The translations under genes and the position numbers were made by a program. From Moringa oleifera (lineage: Eukaryota > Streptophyta > Magnoliopsida > Brassicales > Moringaceae), in assembly GCA_021397835.1 (NCBI GenBank), contig JAJFZO010000168.1, forward strand, positions 2,046,001 through 2,110,000: 64,000 nt of DNA, written 5' to 3'. Shown in pieces: positions 1 through 12,212 of this stretch (the first letter of the stretch is position 1; each line of letters opens with the position of its first letter). The notes beneath the pieces are model-generated. The model was not told the origin of the DNA, searched no databases, and saw only the letters and a list, made by a program, of their open reading frames with translations.

Positions 1-2870
1 GCTCTTAACGTTTCATTAGTTGTTTAATCGATAAAAAACCAACCCTAAAAATTGATTTAAATAGAGTATATTGACCTAAATAAATTCTAAGTTTTTTTAA
101 AAGCTATTGGTATATTTTTGTTTACTAAATTCTAGGTTACGAGTAGTAAACTCATACTTATATAAGCCTTTTTTTTCTAGTCATATTCCTAGCAAAAGGG
201 TGTGAGATCTTCTCAATTGTTTGTTTCATAAAACAATTTTCAATATCAAATCTTTAAATTGTTAATAAACCACTTATTAACCATTATATAAGATTTTTCA
301 TTTTTCACATGTTTATTTTCAAAATGGTAAGAATTACATCATAAAAAACATTTGTAAAGCAAATGATATCTATACATGAAAAGTTAAAGGAACATCATTA
401 TCATTAACCAAAGAACTAACATCGTAAATGATAATACTTTAAAATTAGTATTACTTAGTACAATAGAGATAAAAAGAGAACGACAAAATAAAAAAACAAA
501 AGACAAGTATATGTGTGATGAATGCCTAATTTCTCATTAAAATTGCAATGAGTCTACAAATGTGTGCGTCCAATTCCTTATGTTTCTAAGTTAAAACTTT
601 ATTTTGTGATGACCACATCTTCTGTGGCTCAAAAGAATAAAAAATAGTAAAAGTAAAATAGAGTAAAATGAAAAGAAAACAAAAAAGTCAGAAGACATAA
701 CAATGTCTAGAAGCATATGCTCAAAATGATGAGAGAAAGCACAGATTTTAGGCATCGAGTACACTGTTAAACAACGCTAGCTTAGGCGTCAAAAATCAAG
801 GAAATCTATGTTTTAGATTTTATTGTTCTTATTTTGCTCCTAATTTTCAAATAGTATAAAAGCAATACTTAAAGCACAAACTAAGGATGGCTGCTAAGGA
901 AAAATTAATTTTTAGAAGGAGAGAGTGAATAGGAATTGAGAAATACAAAGATTCAAGCCACAACTCCGCGATTTCTTCTCCTCTAATCCACTCCTCTTGA
1001 ACTCAATGTTGAATTCATTTAATTATCATTGTTTTCAATTGTGTTTAGTTAAATTTTTATTAGCCTAAAGGTGATATCAAAACCTTAGATATAATTTTAT
1101 GTGTTTGATGACAAAGATTCTTTTCGATTTTCTTAATTGAAATTGTTTATGTTCTATTACAGTTTATGTTTATGATTTTTATTTAATTTTGTTTAAAATG
1201 ATCAATTAAATAAGATTTAATACCAATTTAAAGAAAAATTAACGATTTTAATTCAAAATTATCTTGAATTAGAATTATTTGTTTTAAATAGTAATCAATA
1301 ATTAAGCTCAAAAATTTTTGTTGGTTTTGAAGAACATAATGTAGGTTCAGTATATCATATTTGTTGCATTTGTTGTCTAGATCAACATGCCTTTCTTAGC
1401 TTAATGCTTATGTTAAATTGAATCCAAAGCATTTATCTACTCGGTTGTTTAGTGGGAAAAACTAAATATAACACTTACTTTTATTCAACAACAAAGTAAT
1501 TAATGAAAAACTGGGTAGTAGAGCATATCATTATTTACAGTTGATAATTGATAGAAAATTAGGATAATATGATTGTCAACACATAGATAATTTTTTATTC
1601 GTGGAGAATAAAACTTGATTGCTTGTTTACACCTAGTTATTCCACATTTATTTTTCACTAATTTTTTTTAAAAAAAATTACAATTATTTAGTTCAATTAC
1701 TTAAACCTTTTTTTTTTACTTTTGAGATAATTAAGTCTTAATTAAGTTTTTCTAATTTTTTATAAGAAGTTAGTTATAATCAATTTCATAAGATTGATAA
1801 ACTTAAATCAATATATAATAAAGTTTAAATTTAATACCATTAACAACATTCATCCACAATTACGTTTAAAAAAAAAAGTAAAAAGATGATCATTGTTGTT
1901 AATTTCAAAAAACTAAAATGTTACTTGAAACATGAAGGATGTTTTAGACTTTGCGTGTAATTATTTGATAGGTAAATCTTGCCAACTGTATGAATTAGGA
2001 TATGCTTTAATTACTTATAACTTGAACATGAAATAAATCTTATTGGAACATGATACCCACCCTACCAATTAAACTTTACAACGTAATTAGTAAGTATAGT
2101 AGGCTAGAAAAACACGTAATCGAAAAGATTTAATTAAGTCAGACATTTGCTTTCTCTAAGGTTTAACCAAAGTTTTTCTCCCTTCGAGCTTTATCCAATC
2201 CTTGTAAGTTGAGTATCTAAGTTTGCTTTGAGTTTGAAAACTTGAGAAAGAGGACTATAATCTAAAGTTTAGAAATTTCTTCATTGATCTTACGTTTATC
2301 TTTCTACTAGGATTACTTAATTTGTATTAACGAAAATAAAATTCAACAACTCAATTTCATCACAATCATTAATTAGATCTAGAAGTTTTACTAGTCAATG
2401 CATACAACTTGTCCTTCAATTTGTAAATCTCACTCAAACAAGCAATTTTTACAATTAAAAGGGAGCCAAATTACACTTTTGATTTTTTATTTTCTAGGAC
2501 TCCTAGAATTTTAACGAAGAGATTTCTTTTAAGTCGTAATTAATTGTATTCACAACAAGTATTTATTAGGCAAAAAGTTGGTTAGATGCATGTAATTGAT
2601 TTAAATAATTATACATACTTGTTATGAATAATATTAAATTTGGAATAATATTAAATGTTTATGTATCCGAAAAGCCGCATAGGCCAACCTGTATTGCATT
2701 AACAATATTATAACAAATGATTGCAATAAATTTAATCATCATTCAATTATAATCCAAATAACATTGTTGTGTGTCGACCCTAACAACACAATTCAAACTC
2801 AATTTTGACAGAAAGTGTGCAAAGAAAAGTTATTAATTAAGACTAATAGATTAGTTGGTACATGCAAAAA
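1..2870. other. AT-rich intergenic DNA, no gene seen
   Basis: This stretch is very AT-rich with many stops in all frames. I see no open frame with recognisable protein similarity, no tRNA and no clear transposon ends. The last few hundred bases are the distal promoter of the BBE-like gene at 3182. Confidence 0.6.
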
Positions 2871-3124
2871 AGTATAAATAGCCGTCTTTCATGACAAACT
2901 GTCCATCTTAATGAATTTTTAAGTTAATTTGGTGATAATTAAATTTTTCTGATGAATCCGAGGATGAACTACGTCATATTCCAGTACTCACATGAGAATC
3001 TACTTCACTTTGCACATGGAAATTTCCTTTTTTGTGCTTTGAAGTTTTGGGTCTTAGAATACAAAATGATTATTACAACTCAAACTTCAAGTTATCTAAG
3101 CATTCAACATCTTATGAATGGCAC

Positions 3125-3130
3125 TATAAA
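3125..3130 (+). promoter_or_regulatory. TATA box of BBE-like gene 1
   Basis: A TATAAA lies 57 bp before the ATG at 3182. The flanking sequence (TATAAAAGAGAACTTGG) resembles that at the TATA box of the second BBE gene (TATAAGAGAACTGG at 32063), and the spacing to the ATG is similar in all three BBE genes (57, 64 and 62 bp). A second TATAAATA at 2873-2880 is possible but would give a leader of about 280 nt carrying a 75-codon upstream frame. Confidence 0.5.
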
Positions 3131-3181
3131 AGAGAACTTGGGTGGGATTGATAATTTGAATAGCATGGATATGAGTTAAGC

Positions 3182-4771
3182 ATGGCGGCTCCAAAGTTAG
3201 AAATGGCTTCACTAATGATATTCTTCCTTGTGATCTCTCTTCCTTCTATAACTTGGGCATCACCTCATGACAGCTTCTTGCACTGCCTTTCTTCTTACTT
3301 ACAAAATTCCGAAAAGATTTCCAAAGTAATCCTCACCAGGAACAGTTCTAATTATTCTTCTGTGTTGCAATCTTCCATAAGAAACCTCAGGTTCTTGAAC
3401 ACTACATCAAAACAAAAACCCCAATTCATAGTTACTCCAAATCATGAATCCCATGTACAGGCGGCCATCGTTTGCTCCAAGCAACATGGTATGCAAGTGA
3501 GAATCCGAAGTGGAGGCCATGACTATGAGGGCCTATCCTACCTATCTGATGTTCCATTCATCATAATAGATCTTCTCAACCTTCGGTCTATCCATGTTGA
3601 CATAGAAAACGAGAGTGCCTGGGTTGAGTCGGGTGCAATCCTTGGAGAATTATATTATCACATAGCCAAGAAAAGCAACAGGCATGGCTTCCCAGCGGGT
3701 AGTTGCCCTACTGTTGGTGCTGGGGGACACATCAGTGGAGGTGGGTTTGGTACCATATTTAGAAAATATGGTCTTGCATCTGATAATGTTATTGATGCAA
3801 AGATGGTTGATGTCAATGGGAGAGTTCTCAGCAGAGAATCCATGGGAGAAGATGTTTTCTGGGCCATTAGAGGAGGTGGAGGATCAAGCTTTGGAGTCGT
3901 TCTCTCGTGGAAAGTGAAACTGGTTCCGGTTCCCAAAACCGTGACTGTTTTCCGAATCGAAAAAACACTTGAACAAGGCGCAACCAAGCTTCTGCAGAAG
4001 TGGCAAACCATAGCAGATAAGCTTCCCAAAGAACTTTTCATCCATGCAGTTTTAGAAGTTACTAATGCAACTTCAATTCGCAAAACTGTCAAGATCTCAT
4101 TCGACTCGTTGTTCCTCGGAAGGACTGAAGAGCTCCTCCCTCTGATGCAAGACAGCTTCCCCGAGCTGCGTTTAAGGCGTAAAGATTGCACTGAGATGAG
4201 TTGGATCCAATCAGTCCTTTATTTCGCTGGTTTCTCAACAGGAGACTCCTTAGATGTCTTGCTGAACAGAACTCAGCTGTCTACACAGTTCTTCAAAGCT
4301 AAATCAGATTACGTGAAGAAACCCATTTCAGAGACAGGACTGGAAGGTCTCTACAAAAGGCTCCTTGAAGAAGAGACTCCCCAGTTGATCTTGACCCCTT
4401 ATGGAGGAAGAATGAGTGAGATTTCTGATTCAGAAACTCCTTTCCCTCATAGAAGTGGAAACATATACAAAATTCAGTATTTGGTTTACTGGGACGTTGA
4501 AGAGGAAACGTGGAAACACATTGATTGGATGAGAAGGCTATATAGATACATGTCAGCTTACGTTTCAAAGGCTCCAAGAGCTGCCTATCTAAACTATAGA
4601 GATCTTGACTTGGGAAGGAACCGCCGTGGAAATACAAGTTATGCAGAAGCAAGTATTTGGGGTCTCAAGTATTTCAAGAACAACTTTAAGAGACTAGCGC
4701 ATGTTAAGACCGCAGTTGATCCTGGTAACTTCTTCAGGGACGAACAAAGCATCCCAGTGCTTGCCTCATAG
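3182..4771 (+). CDS. Berberine bridge enzyme-like FAD oxidase (BBE-like gene 1)
   Basis: Intronless 529-aa flavoprotein of the plant BBE-like family (FAD_binding_4 then BBE C-terminal domain), at the family's usual length. Residues 1-27 form a secretory signal peptide, so the protein should enter the secretory pathway. His113 in RSGGHDYEG and Cys175 in PAGSCPTVG are the two expected covalent FAD anchors. Val178, three residues after the Cys, sits at the position that controls oxygen access in AtBBE15, where Val goes with oxidase behaviour. Gln432 (YKIQY) occupies the catalytic-base position, with Lys430 two residues before it and Tyr469/Tyr472 in YLNYRD. The C-terminal EQSIP is typical of the family. 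Many NxS/T sites suggest N-glycosylation. The ATG directly precedes the signal peptide and lies 57 bp after a TATA box. The substrate cannot be read from sequence; relatives oxidise monolignols, sugars, oligosaccharides or alkaloids. It lies about 27 kb from the other two BBE genes, across transposon-rich DNA. Confidence 0.93.
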   Translation: MAAPKLEMASLMIFFLVISLPSITWASPHDSFLHCLSSYLQNSEKISKVILTRNSSNYSSVLQSSIRNLRFLNTTSKQKPQFIVTPNHESHVQAAIVCSKQHGMQVRIRSGGHDYEGLSYLSDVPFIIIDLLNLRSIHVDIENESAWVESGAILGELYYHIAKKSNRHGFPAGSCPTVGAGGHISGGGFGTIFRKYGLASDNVIDAKMVDVNGRVLSRESMGEDVFWAIRGGGGSSFGVVLSWKVKLVPVPKTVTVFRIEKTLEQGATKLLQKWQTIADKLPKELFIHAVLEVTNATSIRKTVKISFDSLFLGRTEELLPLMQDSFPELRLRRKDCTEMSWIQSVLYFAGFSTGDSLDVLLNRTQLSTQFFKAKSDYVKKPISETGLEGLYKRLLEEETPQLILTPYGGRMSEISDSETPFPHRSGNIYKIQYLVYWDVEEETWKHIDWMRRLYRYMSAYVSKAPRAAYLNYRDLDLGRNRRGNTSYAEASIWGLKYFKNNFKRLAHVKTAVDPGNFFRDEQSIPVLAS

Positions 4772-4972
4772 CCAAAAACACTGAAGGGATTGGACCAGGG
4801 ATTAACACATTGCTTGAGCTTGAATTCGTGATGCCTAAACGTATAATTTCTGAGATATTTATATTTGTCTATATTTTAGTTTTTTCAGAACACATTGTGA
4901 ACTCATAGCCAAAAAAGCTGATGTTCATATATGTGATGCATATGTATAATAGTTAATAGGTTGACATGTAAA

Positions 4973-4978
4973 AATAAA
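4973..4978 (+). terminator. Possible polyadenylation signal of BBE-like gene 1
   Basis: AATAAA about 200 nt after the stop codon at 4771. A plausible near-upstream poly(A) element, judged only by motif and distance. Confidence 0.35.
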
Positions 4979-5060
4979 TGTAATATTTAAGGAATTTAAA
5001 CTAAGTTTTGTTTTAGTTAGTAAGTTTTTATTTGATTTTTCCTTCAACATATGAGACTTT

Positions 5061-5114
5061 TATTGGCAATTGTTTAGAGGGAATTGTAACTTGCAATTGC
5101 AACAATTGCCAATA
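5061..5114. repeat. 54-bp hairpin with perfect 14-bp arms
   Basis: Arms 5061-5074 (TATTGGCAATTGTT) and 5101-5114 are perfect reverse complements around a 26-nt spacer, which itself holds a partial AATTG palindrome. It lies 290 bp after the stop of BBE-like gene 1. It may be a tiny MITE remnant or a transcript-end structure; the sequence does not decide. Confidence 0.6.
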
Positions 5115-8100
5115 ATGACTTTTTTCGTCGCGCAATATTCAACTACTTCTAGTAAATATACCGCTGAGATGGTAAACATGGTTAAACCAAGTTCATAATT
5201 TTTCTTTAAGAATTTTGTGTCAAATTAATTAAATATATCTGATTCATATATAAAATCAAGATGGAATTTATTAATTAAACATATTACAAACATTATACGC
5301 TCATTTCAAACCCAATTTTATTTTTATTTAAATTTCAATATGTATATATATAATTTATTCTCAAAATTTTTTCTATCCTATTTTTAATTAATAACACCAT
5401 CTTGATTCATATGTTTTTAATTTAAATTTTATACGTTTAATTTTGAGATAAATTTAAATTATGTTTGCCGCATCATTAAATACTCTTTCTAGCTAATATT
5501 ACCAGCTTATTAGACTCTGGAATAATATTTGCGATATTAATTACTTTAAAAGCATTAGACTTGCAACACTCAGCAATTATACAGTGATTTGAGGTAGCCC
5601 AACAACCAATTCTAGATATAAAATATATTTTTTAATAAATCAAATCATGTTAATAATATTTAAAAGTTCATATATTGTAAACAACAAATATTCCTGTGTA
5701 TATGTTGAACATAAAATTTTTATATAAGAAATCTGATTATTGTTTGATAGATTCGATTCAGATTGTTCATATAAAAGTTCTATATTTAACATATTTGATT
5801 ATTTACAAAATTTATTTTGTGCATTATATGTTGATGTCAGTCTATTATATATTATTATATCGTCATCATGTATTTTTTCGCTATTATCATGCATTATTGT
5901 GAAGGGTTTGTTATGTTACTTGATTACCGATCAGTTTATTAAAATATATTTTTTAATTTATGACATAAAATAGTCATTATAAAGAAATAATAATTAAAAA
6001 AAGAATATTTTTATGATTTTAAAAATATGAAAAATGAAATTTTGAAAAAAGAGAGATGCATTTGTATCATAACTTTTTAACTGTAAAAATATGGTACTTT
6101 TTTTCTTTACAACTCATTAAAAAAAAAATTTACAGTTATAAAACTCCAGAAAACATGATATTTTTCTTTATAATTTTATAGAGAACAGTGAAAATTTTTT
6201 ATTAAAATAATAATTTTAAAAAATAGTATTTTATTTTAATAATATTATTAAATATTTTTAACAAATCATAAAAAATAAATTAAATATTAATTTTTTTATT
6301 TGATAATTTTTAATTATTTAATAATTAATTTTTTATTACTTATTATATTTTCAAAATTAAATTTAATTATTTTCAAATAAAATATTTTTTCACCATTGAT
6401 AAATAACCATGCAAAAATATTCAAAATATATATTTTTAAGATTTTTTTTCTTTTTTAAAAAGATAATTTATAATTAAAAATAAAATACAAAATAATATTA
6501 TTTATAATAAATAATAATTTAACAATTACAAATAGCAATTTAATAATTATAAAATAATTATTTTTAAAATAAAATAAAAATAAAAATTAATTACAATTAA
6601 TATATGTAAATCAAAGTACCAATTTACTTTAAATTTTTACCCAATACATCAAACTTAGGAACTAACATGTTAGAAAACTTATCCATTCCATGAATAACAT
6701 GTTAGTAAAACATATTTATTCTATAAACAGACAAAATCATCACGTTAACATGTATAATAAATATATCCATTCCATTAACACACCATCATATACATAAACC
6801 AACCATCACAATAACATATACATAAACTAATATGTACATAAATATTTATTCTTTCTCAAAAACACCAACATACATATATATATCAACAAATTAACACAAT
6901 AAACCTATCCATTCCATCAATGCACCAACATATATAAAAAGCAATAAATTTACTATTGTATTAACATTAAAAACAAGTACATTTATTTAATTTAAATATA
7001 AATATAAATTAATCTATCTAATTATTTTATTTATCTAATGATCTAGTAACATAATTATATAATTATCTACTTATTTAATATAATTCTAAAATTACATAAA
7101 TCTAAAGTTAATTAGTGAAATGTATTAAAAATTAAAATCAAGTACTTTAATCTCACTTAAGTCTAAATCTAAAAAATCTAACTAATTATTTAATTACTAA
7201 TTATGTAAATTTAATATAACATAGAATAAGATAATATTTATTTAAATCTCATTTAGATTAAAATAATTTATCTAATTTAAATATGAATATAAATTTATCT
7301 ATCTAATTATTTAATTACTTCATGTTTTAATAACTTAATTTTATAATTATCAGCTTATCTAATTTAAATATAAACATACTCTGACTAGTTAATTATCTAA
7401 TGATTTAATAATCTAATTTTTTTTAATTACCTAATAATTTAATTATATAACTATTTATCCATCTAATTCATATTTAAATCTAATATAATCTATCTAATCA
7501 TCTAATTGTATAAATAGTTAATTATCTAATGATCTAATAACTTAATAATATAATTATCTATTATCTAATTTAAATATAAAATTACAAAAATATAATATTA
7601 AAAACATGTACCTTACTCTCATTGAAATTTAAATTTGAAATCTATCTAATTATCCATTATAAAGATGCAATATTAATCTAAAATTCATTTCTATTAAAAA
7701 TAATAATTTTTATCTAATTTAAAGGTAAATTTAAAATCTATCAAAAAAATCTAATTATCTAATAATTAATTATCTAATTTTCATGTAAAATTATAAAAAT
7801 ATAAAATTGATTTAAATCTAACTCTAAAAATGTATGTAATTATGTAAATTATTTAATTATTTAATTTAGATTTAAAATAAAAATACAAAAAAATGTATAA
7901 TAAAAATAAAAAATATAATAAATAAATTTGAAGAAATGTCATACATACCTCAAGGTTTATTTTTCAAATTAGATTTAATTAGTAATCTTTATCTTTTTCT
8001 AGAGTAAAACTCAATAATTATACCATTCGGATTTTTAATAAAATATAATTAAAAATAATTAGTTAAGTATCTAACTAAAAAATACATAAAAACAACCTTA

Positions 8101-8460
8101 CCCAAATAAATCTATGACATAAATAAACAAAATTTATCAAAAAAATTAAATTTTTTACACAAAAAAGATAATGTATACAAAATATAGATATTTTATAAAA
8201 AAAGAAACTCCAAATATTTTACAAATAAAGAAGCTTAATACCATCAACAATGGAAGAAAACTAAGCTACTTTAGTAAGAATTAATGTTGATAGACAAAAG
8301 AGAAACAAACCCTCAATGTAGGAGAGAAGAAAAGAGAGAAAATGAAAAAGAAAAGACGAACCTGAAGGGCATGTAGGGTTCCTCTTTTTTTTTTTTTTAC
8401 CACGGGTTGATCAAAAACTTGTTAAGAAAAGTGGCAGTAGAAATGGCTTCTATTAAAACT
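5115..8460. other. AT-rich, low-complexity DNA
   Basis: Extremely AT-rich. From about 6990 to 7900 imperfect repeats of a TCTAATTATCTAATGATCTAAT-like theme recur at irregular spacing. Around 8280-8400 there is a short purine-rich stretch with GAGAGAAG runs followed by a T run. No coding similarity is seen. It resembles the AT-rich interior of large DNA transposons, but I could not find paired ends. Confidence 0.5.
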
Positions 8461-8523
8461 TTTCTCCACGAGCCCCTAACGACTTGTTAAAAAACGTTTA
8501 AATATAATCCACTCGTGGAGAAA
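8461..8523. repeat. Inverted repeat with 12-bp arms, then a short direct repeat
   Basis: Arms 8461-8472 (TTTCTCCACGAG) and 8512-8523 are perfect reverse complements with a 39-bp spacer. Just after it GTGTCACAC occurs twice (8529-8537 and 8542-8550). This more GC-rich island inside AT-rich DNA may be a transposon end, but no partner end was found. Confidence 0.5.
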
Positions 8524-8550
8524 TTTATGTGTCACACTATGGTGTCACAC

Positions 8551-10158
8551 ATGACTTTTTTAAACATTTTCTTTATAATTTGTTTTAAGATTATGAAAAA
8601 AAAAATTATAATTTTTTTTATTATTAAGAAAAAAATTTTACAATTTTTTTTAAAAAGAACCTTAAAGAATTAAGTACCAACTATTTTTCATTCTTTGAAA
8701 CATGTCCAATTAATTCTGAGAGTGGATTCTTCTAAGTTTTAATATTATGCTATAATTATGTAGTATTATGTCAGTTCCACCGTACATGATTATGTGAATA
8801 TCGTTTATTATTACACTATTATCATATTATATTATATTACAATGGTAAATTATTTAACATTTATGAATTAAAGTGGTTATGTGCAGTTGAAGATTATAGC
8901 TTTTAATGAGAGAATTGTACGTATCTCCTTACACTAATACCCAAAATTTTGTCGTGATTTATTGTATTACCATCATGAGTTATTTTATTCTCACCGTGAC
9001 TTAATATTATTGGTTATGAGATCATTAGTCAGAGATATTTGATTGATTTCGGTACAAAAACTACAATGTAATGTAATAAAATCCCCTTTATATATGCACC
9101 ATTATGTCATTATGAGCTATCCAATGCATTAAGTGACTTAATATTGGTGGCTGTCATGAGCATCATGATAAAGAAGTTACATGGCATCATGAGCTATCCA
9201 ATGCGTTAAGTGAAGCTCGAAATGCAATTTTGAAATATTTTACGCTATGAAATGCACAAACGTATAAGTTGAAAATTAATGGAAGGGCACACATCCAATT
9301 GAGTTTTAAGTGCATGAATTACAAGGGCAATCATCAATAACAAAATGCACTGTGGTTAAATACAACTGCCAACATAAAATAAGTCATGATAAAAGCAATA
9401 TAAGTACTCACAATGCATTCACAATAACTCACAATAGTTATAAATAATCCGCAAGTACATCATATTAGGTAAATATTAAATACATTTTTACATGCCTAAG
9501 TCAATTCTTTTCAAATAGTAAGCAAGCAAGCAGACCATTTCAATCTACGTGAATGGAAACTCTGAGCAAATGCACTACTGTATGCATATACCAAACCCAT
9601 GCATCCTTTTCTTGTACGCAATATGAATGTCTATTAGTGCTTATATCATTTTTTTGTTAAATCAAATCCATTTGAGGATTTTAGGCCTATTAAACCCTAA
9701 CCTATGCCAACTATCTTATAAATCTTTAAAACATAAAAAAATTCAAAACCATATCTTTATGGATTCGTGAAGAGAGAATCATTTTGATGGAGCTTCTTTC
9801 AATATTACCGTTTGTTTGCTACTAGAAGGTGAGTGATAGGGGAAAAGGGAGAGGAAAGGATCGTGAAGAGAGATAAATACTCTTGGAGAAAGATGGAGAA
9901 AAATTTACGAAGAGGGAGGAAGTAGTGCCACTTTTATCAGAGTAACCATGTATAAAGATTTGTCCTCTTATATAATTCTCTTTACAAGTAATAAGAGGGA
10001 TATGAAGCCGTTTTGCTTATTTATGTGGATGTCGGGCTTTCATTGCCTTCGGATATTTTCACAAATATTACAAAGCTTATTTAATAGGTTCAGTAACATA
10101 ATTAAACAATTTTAATCTATTTTAAATACATAAATTTAAAATGTGTTAAATGCATTTT
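8551..10158. other. Intergenic DNA, no gene seen
   Basis: No open frame with recognisable similarity. A purine-rich stretch around 9820-9930 (GGGAAAAGGGAGAGGAAAGG and similar) stands out in composition only. Confidence 0.5.
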
Positions 10159-12212
10159 TGTGAAAAATCTACCATTAAAGATTTATTAAATTTATTGATT
10201 AAAAAATAGATGTGATATTATTAGAGGCATTATGAAAACTAATTGCAAAAATTTTATTATCAATTTTTTGCTTTTTAAAAATATTTTTAAGCATTATATA
10301 TATATATATATGCATGTATATATATTATCCATAGTATAAACTTAGTCAAAGCTCTAAATGTAAGAATTTGTTTTTATATCATCCAATCATTATTAATGTA
10401 ATACAAGTTATACTCATGTAAGAATATGTTTGCCAATGATCACTTCATGTATTGTCATAATCTTGATAATTTTAAAATATTTTAATTACTCAACAATAAT
10501 CATTCATACTTAGCTTTATCTATTATTTACATATGTATAATGAAATAATTAATTATCAAAAATATCGTATGTTATAATTTATTGTTGATCTTGTGATTTT
10601 TGACTTGTGACTTTTGTAATACGTTTGTTATCTATATGCCTTCAATATACGTCATAACCTCTGTATTTCGACAACTTAAATTCTTCGAAGCAATAGTTGT
10701 AAACCATCGTCTTGATTCCATCAAACTTGTACACATTTTCATATGACCCTTAAATAAATCAAATTTTTTTCGCCACTTTTGAATTTATTTATCATTATCA
10801 TTAAAATTTTGGATATGATAATAAGGATGAATTAATTAAAATAGATTGACTTTTGAATTGGATTCATAAATTTTAAAAGAATGATTGAGATTTGTTTCTT
10901 CCATAAAAGATTTATGTTGAATATATTCATCATAAGTATTAGTGTCAAGATATATTTTTTTATTAGGCATGAAGAACTTTATTTTTATGGAGAGAATGGA
11001 GATAATTGAAATAATTAAAATATGAATAGTGAAAGAATTGAGTGAGAAAGAAAAATTAAAAATTATATTAAAAAAAAGGGTAAAAGTCATATAAAACCCT
11101 AAAAACTACTTTCTGTTCAACAAATCATGACTTTTAGAAAATTTCAAAACAAAATTTGCTCTTTTTTTTTTAATCAAATTGAATCTTATTAAAAAAATTT
11201 AAAAATTAAAAATATTTTAAATTTGAGATCTTTTACAATAAACTTTGACTTGAAATTTTTCATAAATATAAAAAAATATTGAAGCTACCATCAAAAATAA
11301 ATAAATTTTGAATACTAAAAATATTTTTTATGAAATTTTATATTATTAAAAATTTTAAAAATTTAAAAAAATAATTCCTAAATTGAAAGTTATTCAAATT
11401 TGAGGGATAAATTTAAAATAGAGCATAGAATTCATAAGAGTCATTTTTTAAGTATTTCAACAATAAAAATTTTATTAATTTTTTATAATTATTTTGAACT
11501 AAAGTTCAATTTAGACACAATTAGTAAGTCAAGATTTGTTTATTGAGAAACGGTAAACCTTAAGATTTTACGTGATATTTACATAAAAATAATAATAACA
11601 AAAGTACTTATAGTTATTTTATTTTTTAAAAATAATTGTATACATGTGATTGCATAATGCATTTGTTACAACATGCATATGATCATTGCAAAATATTATA
11701 CAATTGACAAGACCAAGAAAGAGAGGCAAGATAGGGTTCAATGAAATGGTGAGTGGTGACTGGTCATTAATGTCGATAGTAAGGTCGAACACGTAAAGAG
11801 GCCCACTAAGATCACGCTCAAAGAAGACCTAACACTTACCTCAAAGCAAGGGCAAGTCAGTACGATGGCAAAACACCCCTGCCTCGAAGTGGTGCCATCC
11901 TCAAGGTGGTGGTTAGATGAACTAGCATGACTCTACAGCCTTGGTGAACAACATCACCATTCGACGGGTCTACCTCCAACTTATAAATGGATCGACACGA
12001 GACCTACGAAAGGATATACTCAGTACTAATAATTCAAGTATTCAAGTCACACGTATCTATATCTTTTGTATCCAGTGGTCTATATTTTTCAAACATCATA
12101 AGAATGGCACTAAAGGAAGGGCTTTCGGCTTTATCAACTAATCTAATTCTGATGACAATCAACGAAAATGAAATGATGGCAAATGCTGCAGCTAACCCAA
12201 TAGGACAAGGCT
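10159..12212 (+). repeat. 2.05-kb dispersed direct repeat, copy A (LTR-like)
   Basis: From TGTGAAAAATCTACCAT at 10159 to about 12212 this sequence is repeated in the same orientation at 22982-25024, with scattered substitutions and small indels. Both copies begin with TG and lie beside Ty3/gypsy coding remnants; copy A is directly in front of gag. It may therefore be the 5' LTR plus leader of the element. However, no terminal CA with a primer-binding site could be fixed, and copy B lies between RNase H and integrase rather than after integrase. Confidence 0.7.

Noticed and set aside
2952..3179. 75-codon open frame just before BBE-like gene 1
   Set aside because: It ends 2 bp before the BBE ATG, overlaps the TATA box at 3125 and has no recognised similarity. 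It would only be an upstream frame if the distal TATA were used.
3658..4191. 177-codon antisense frame within BBE-like gene 1 (similar ones in genes 2 and 3)
   Set aside because: Shadow of a strongly coding strand; the same antisense pattern recurs in all three paralogs because the sense proteins are similar.
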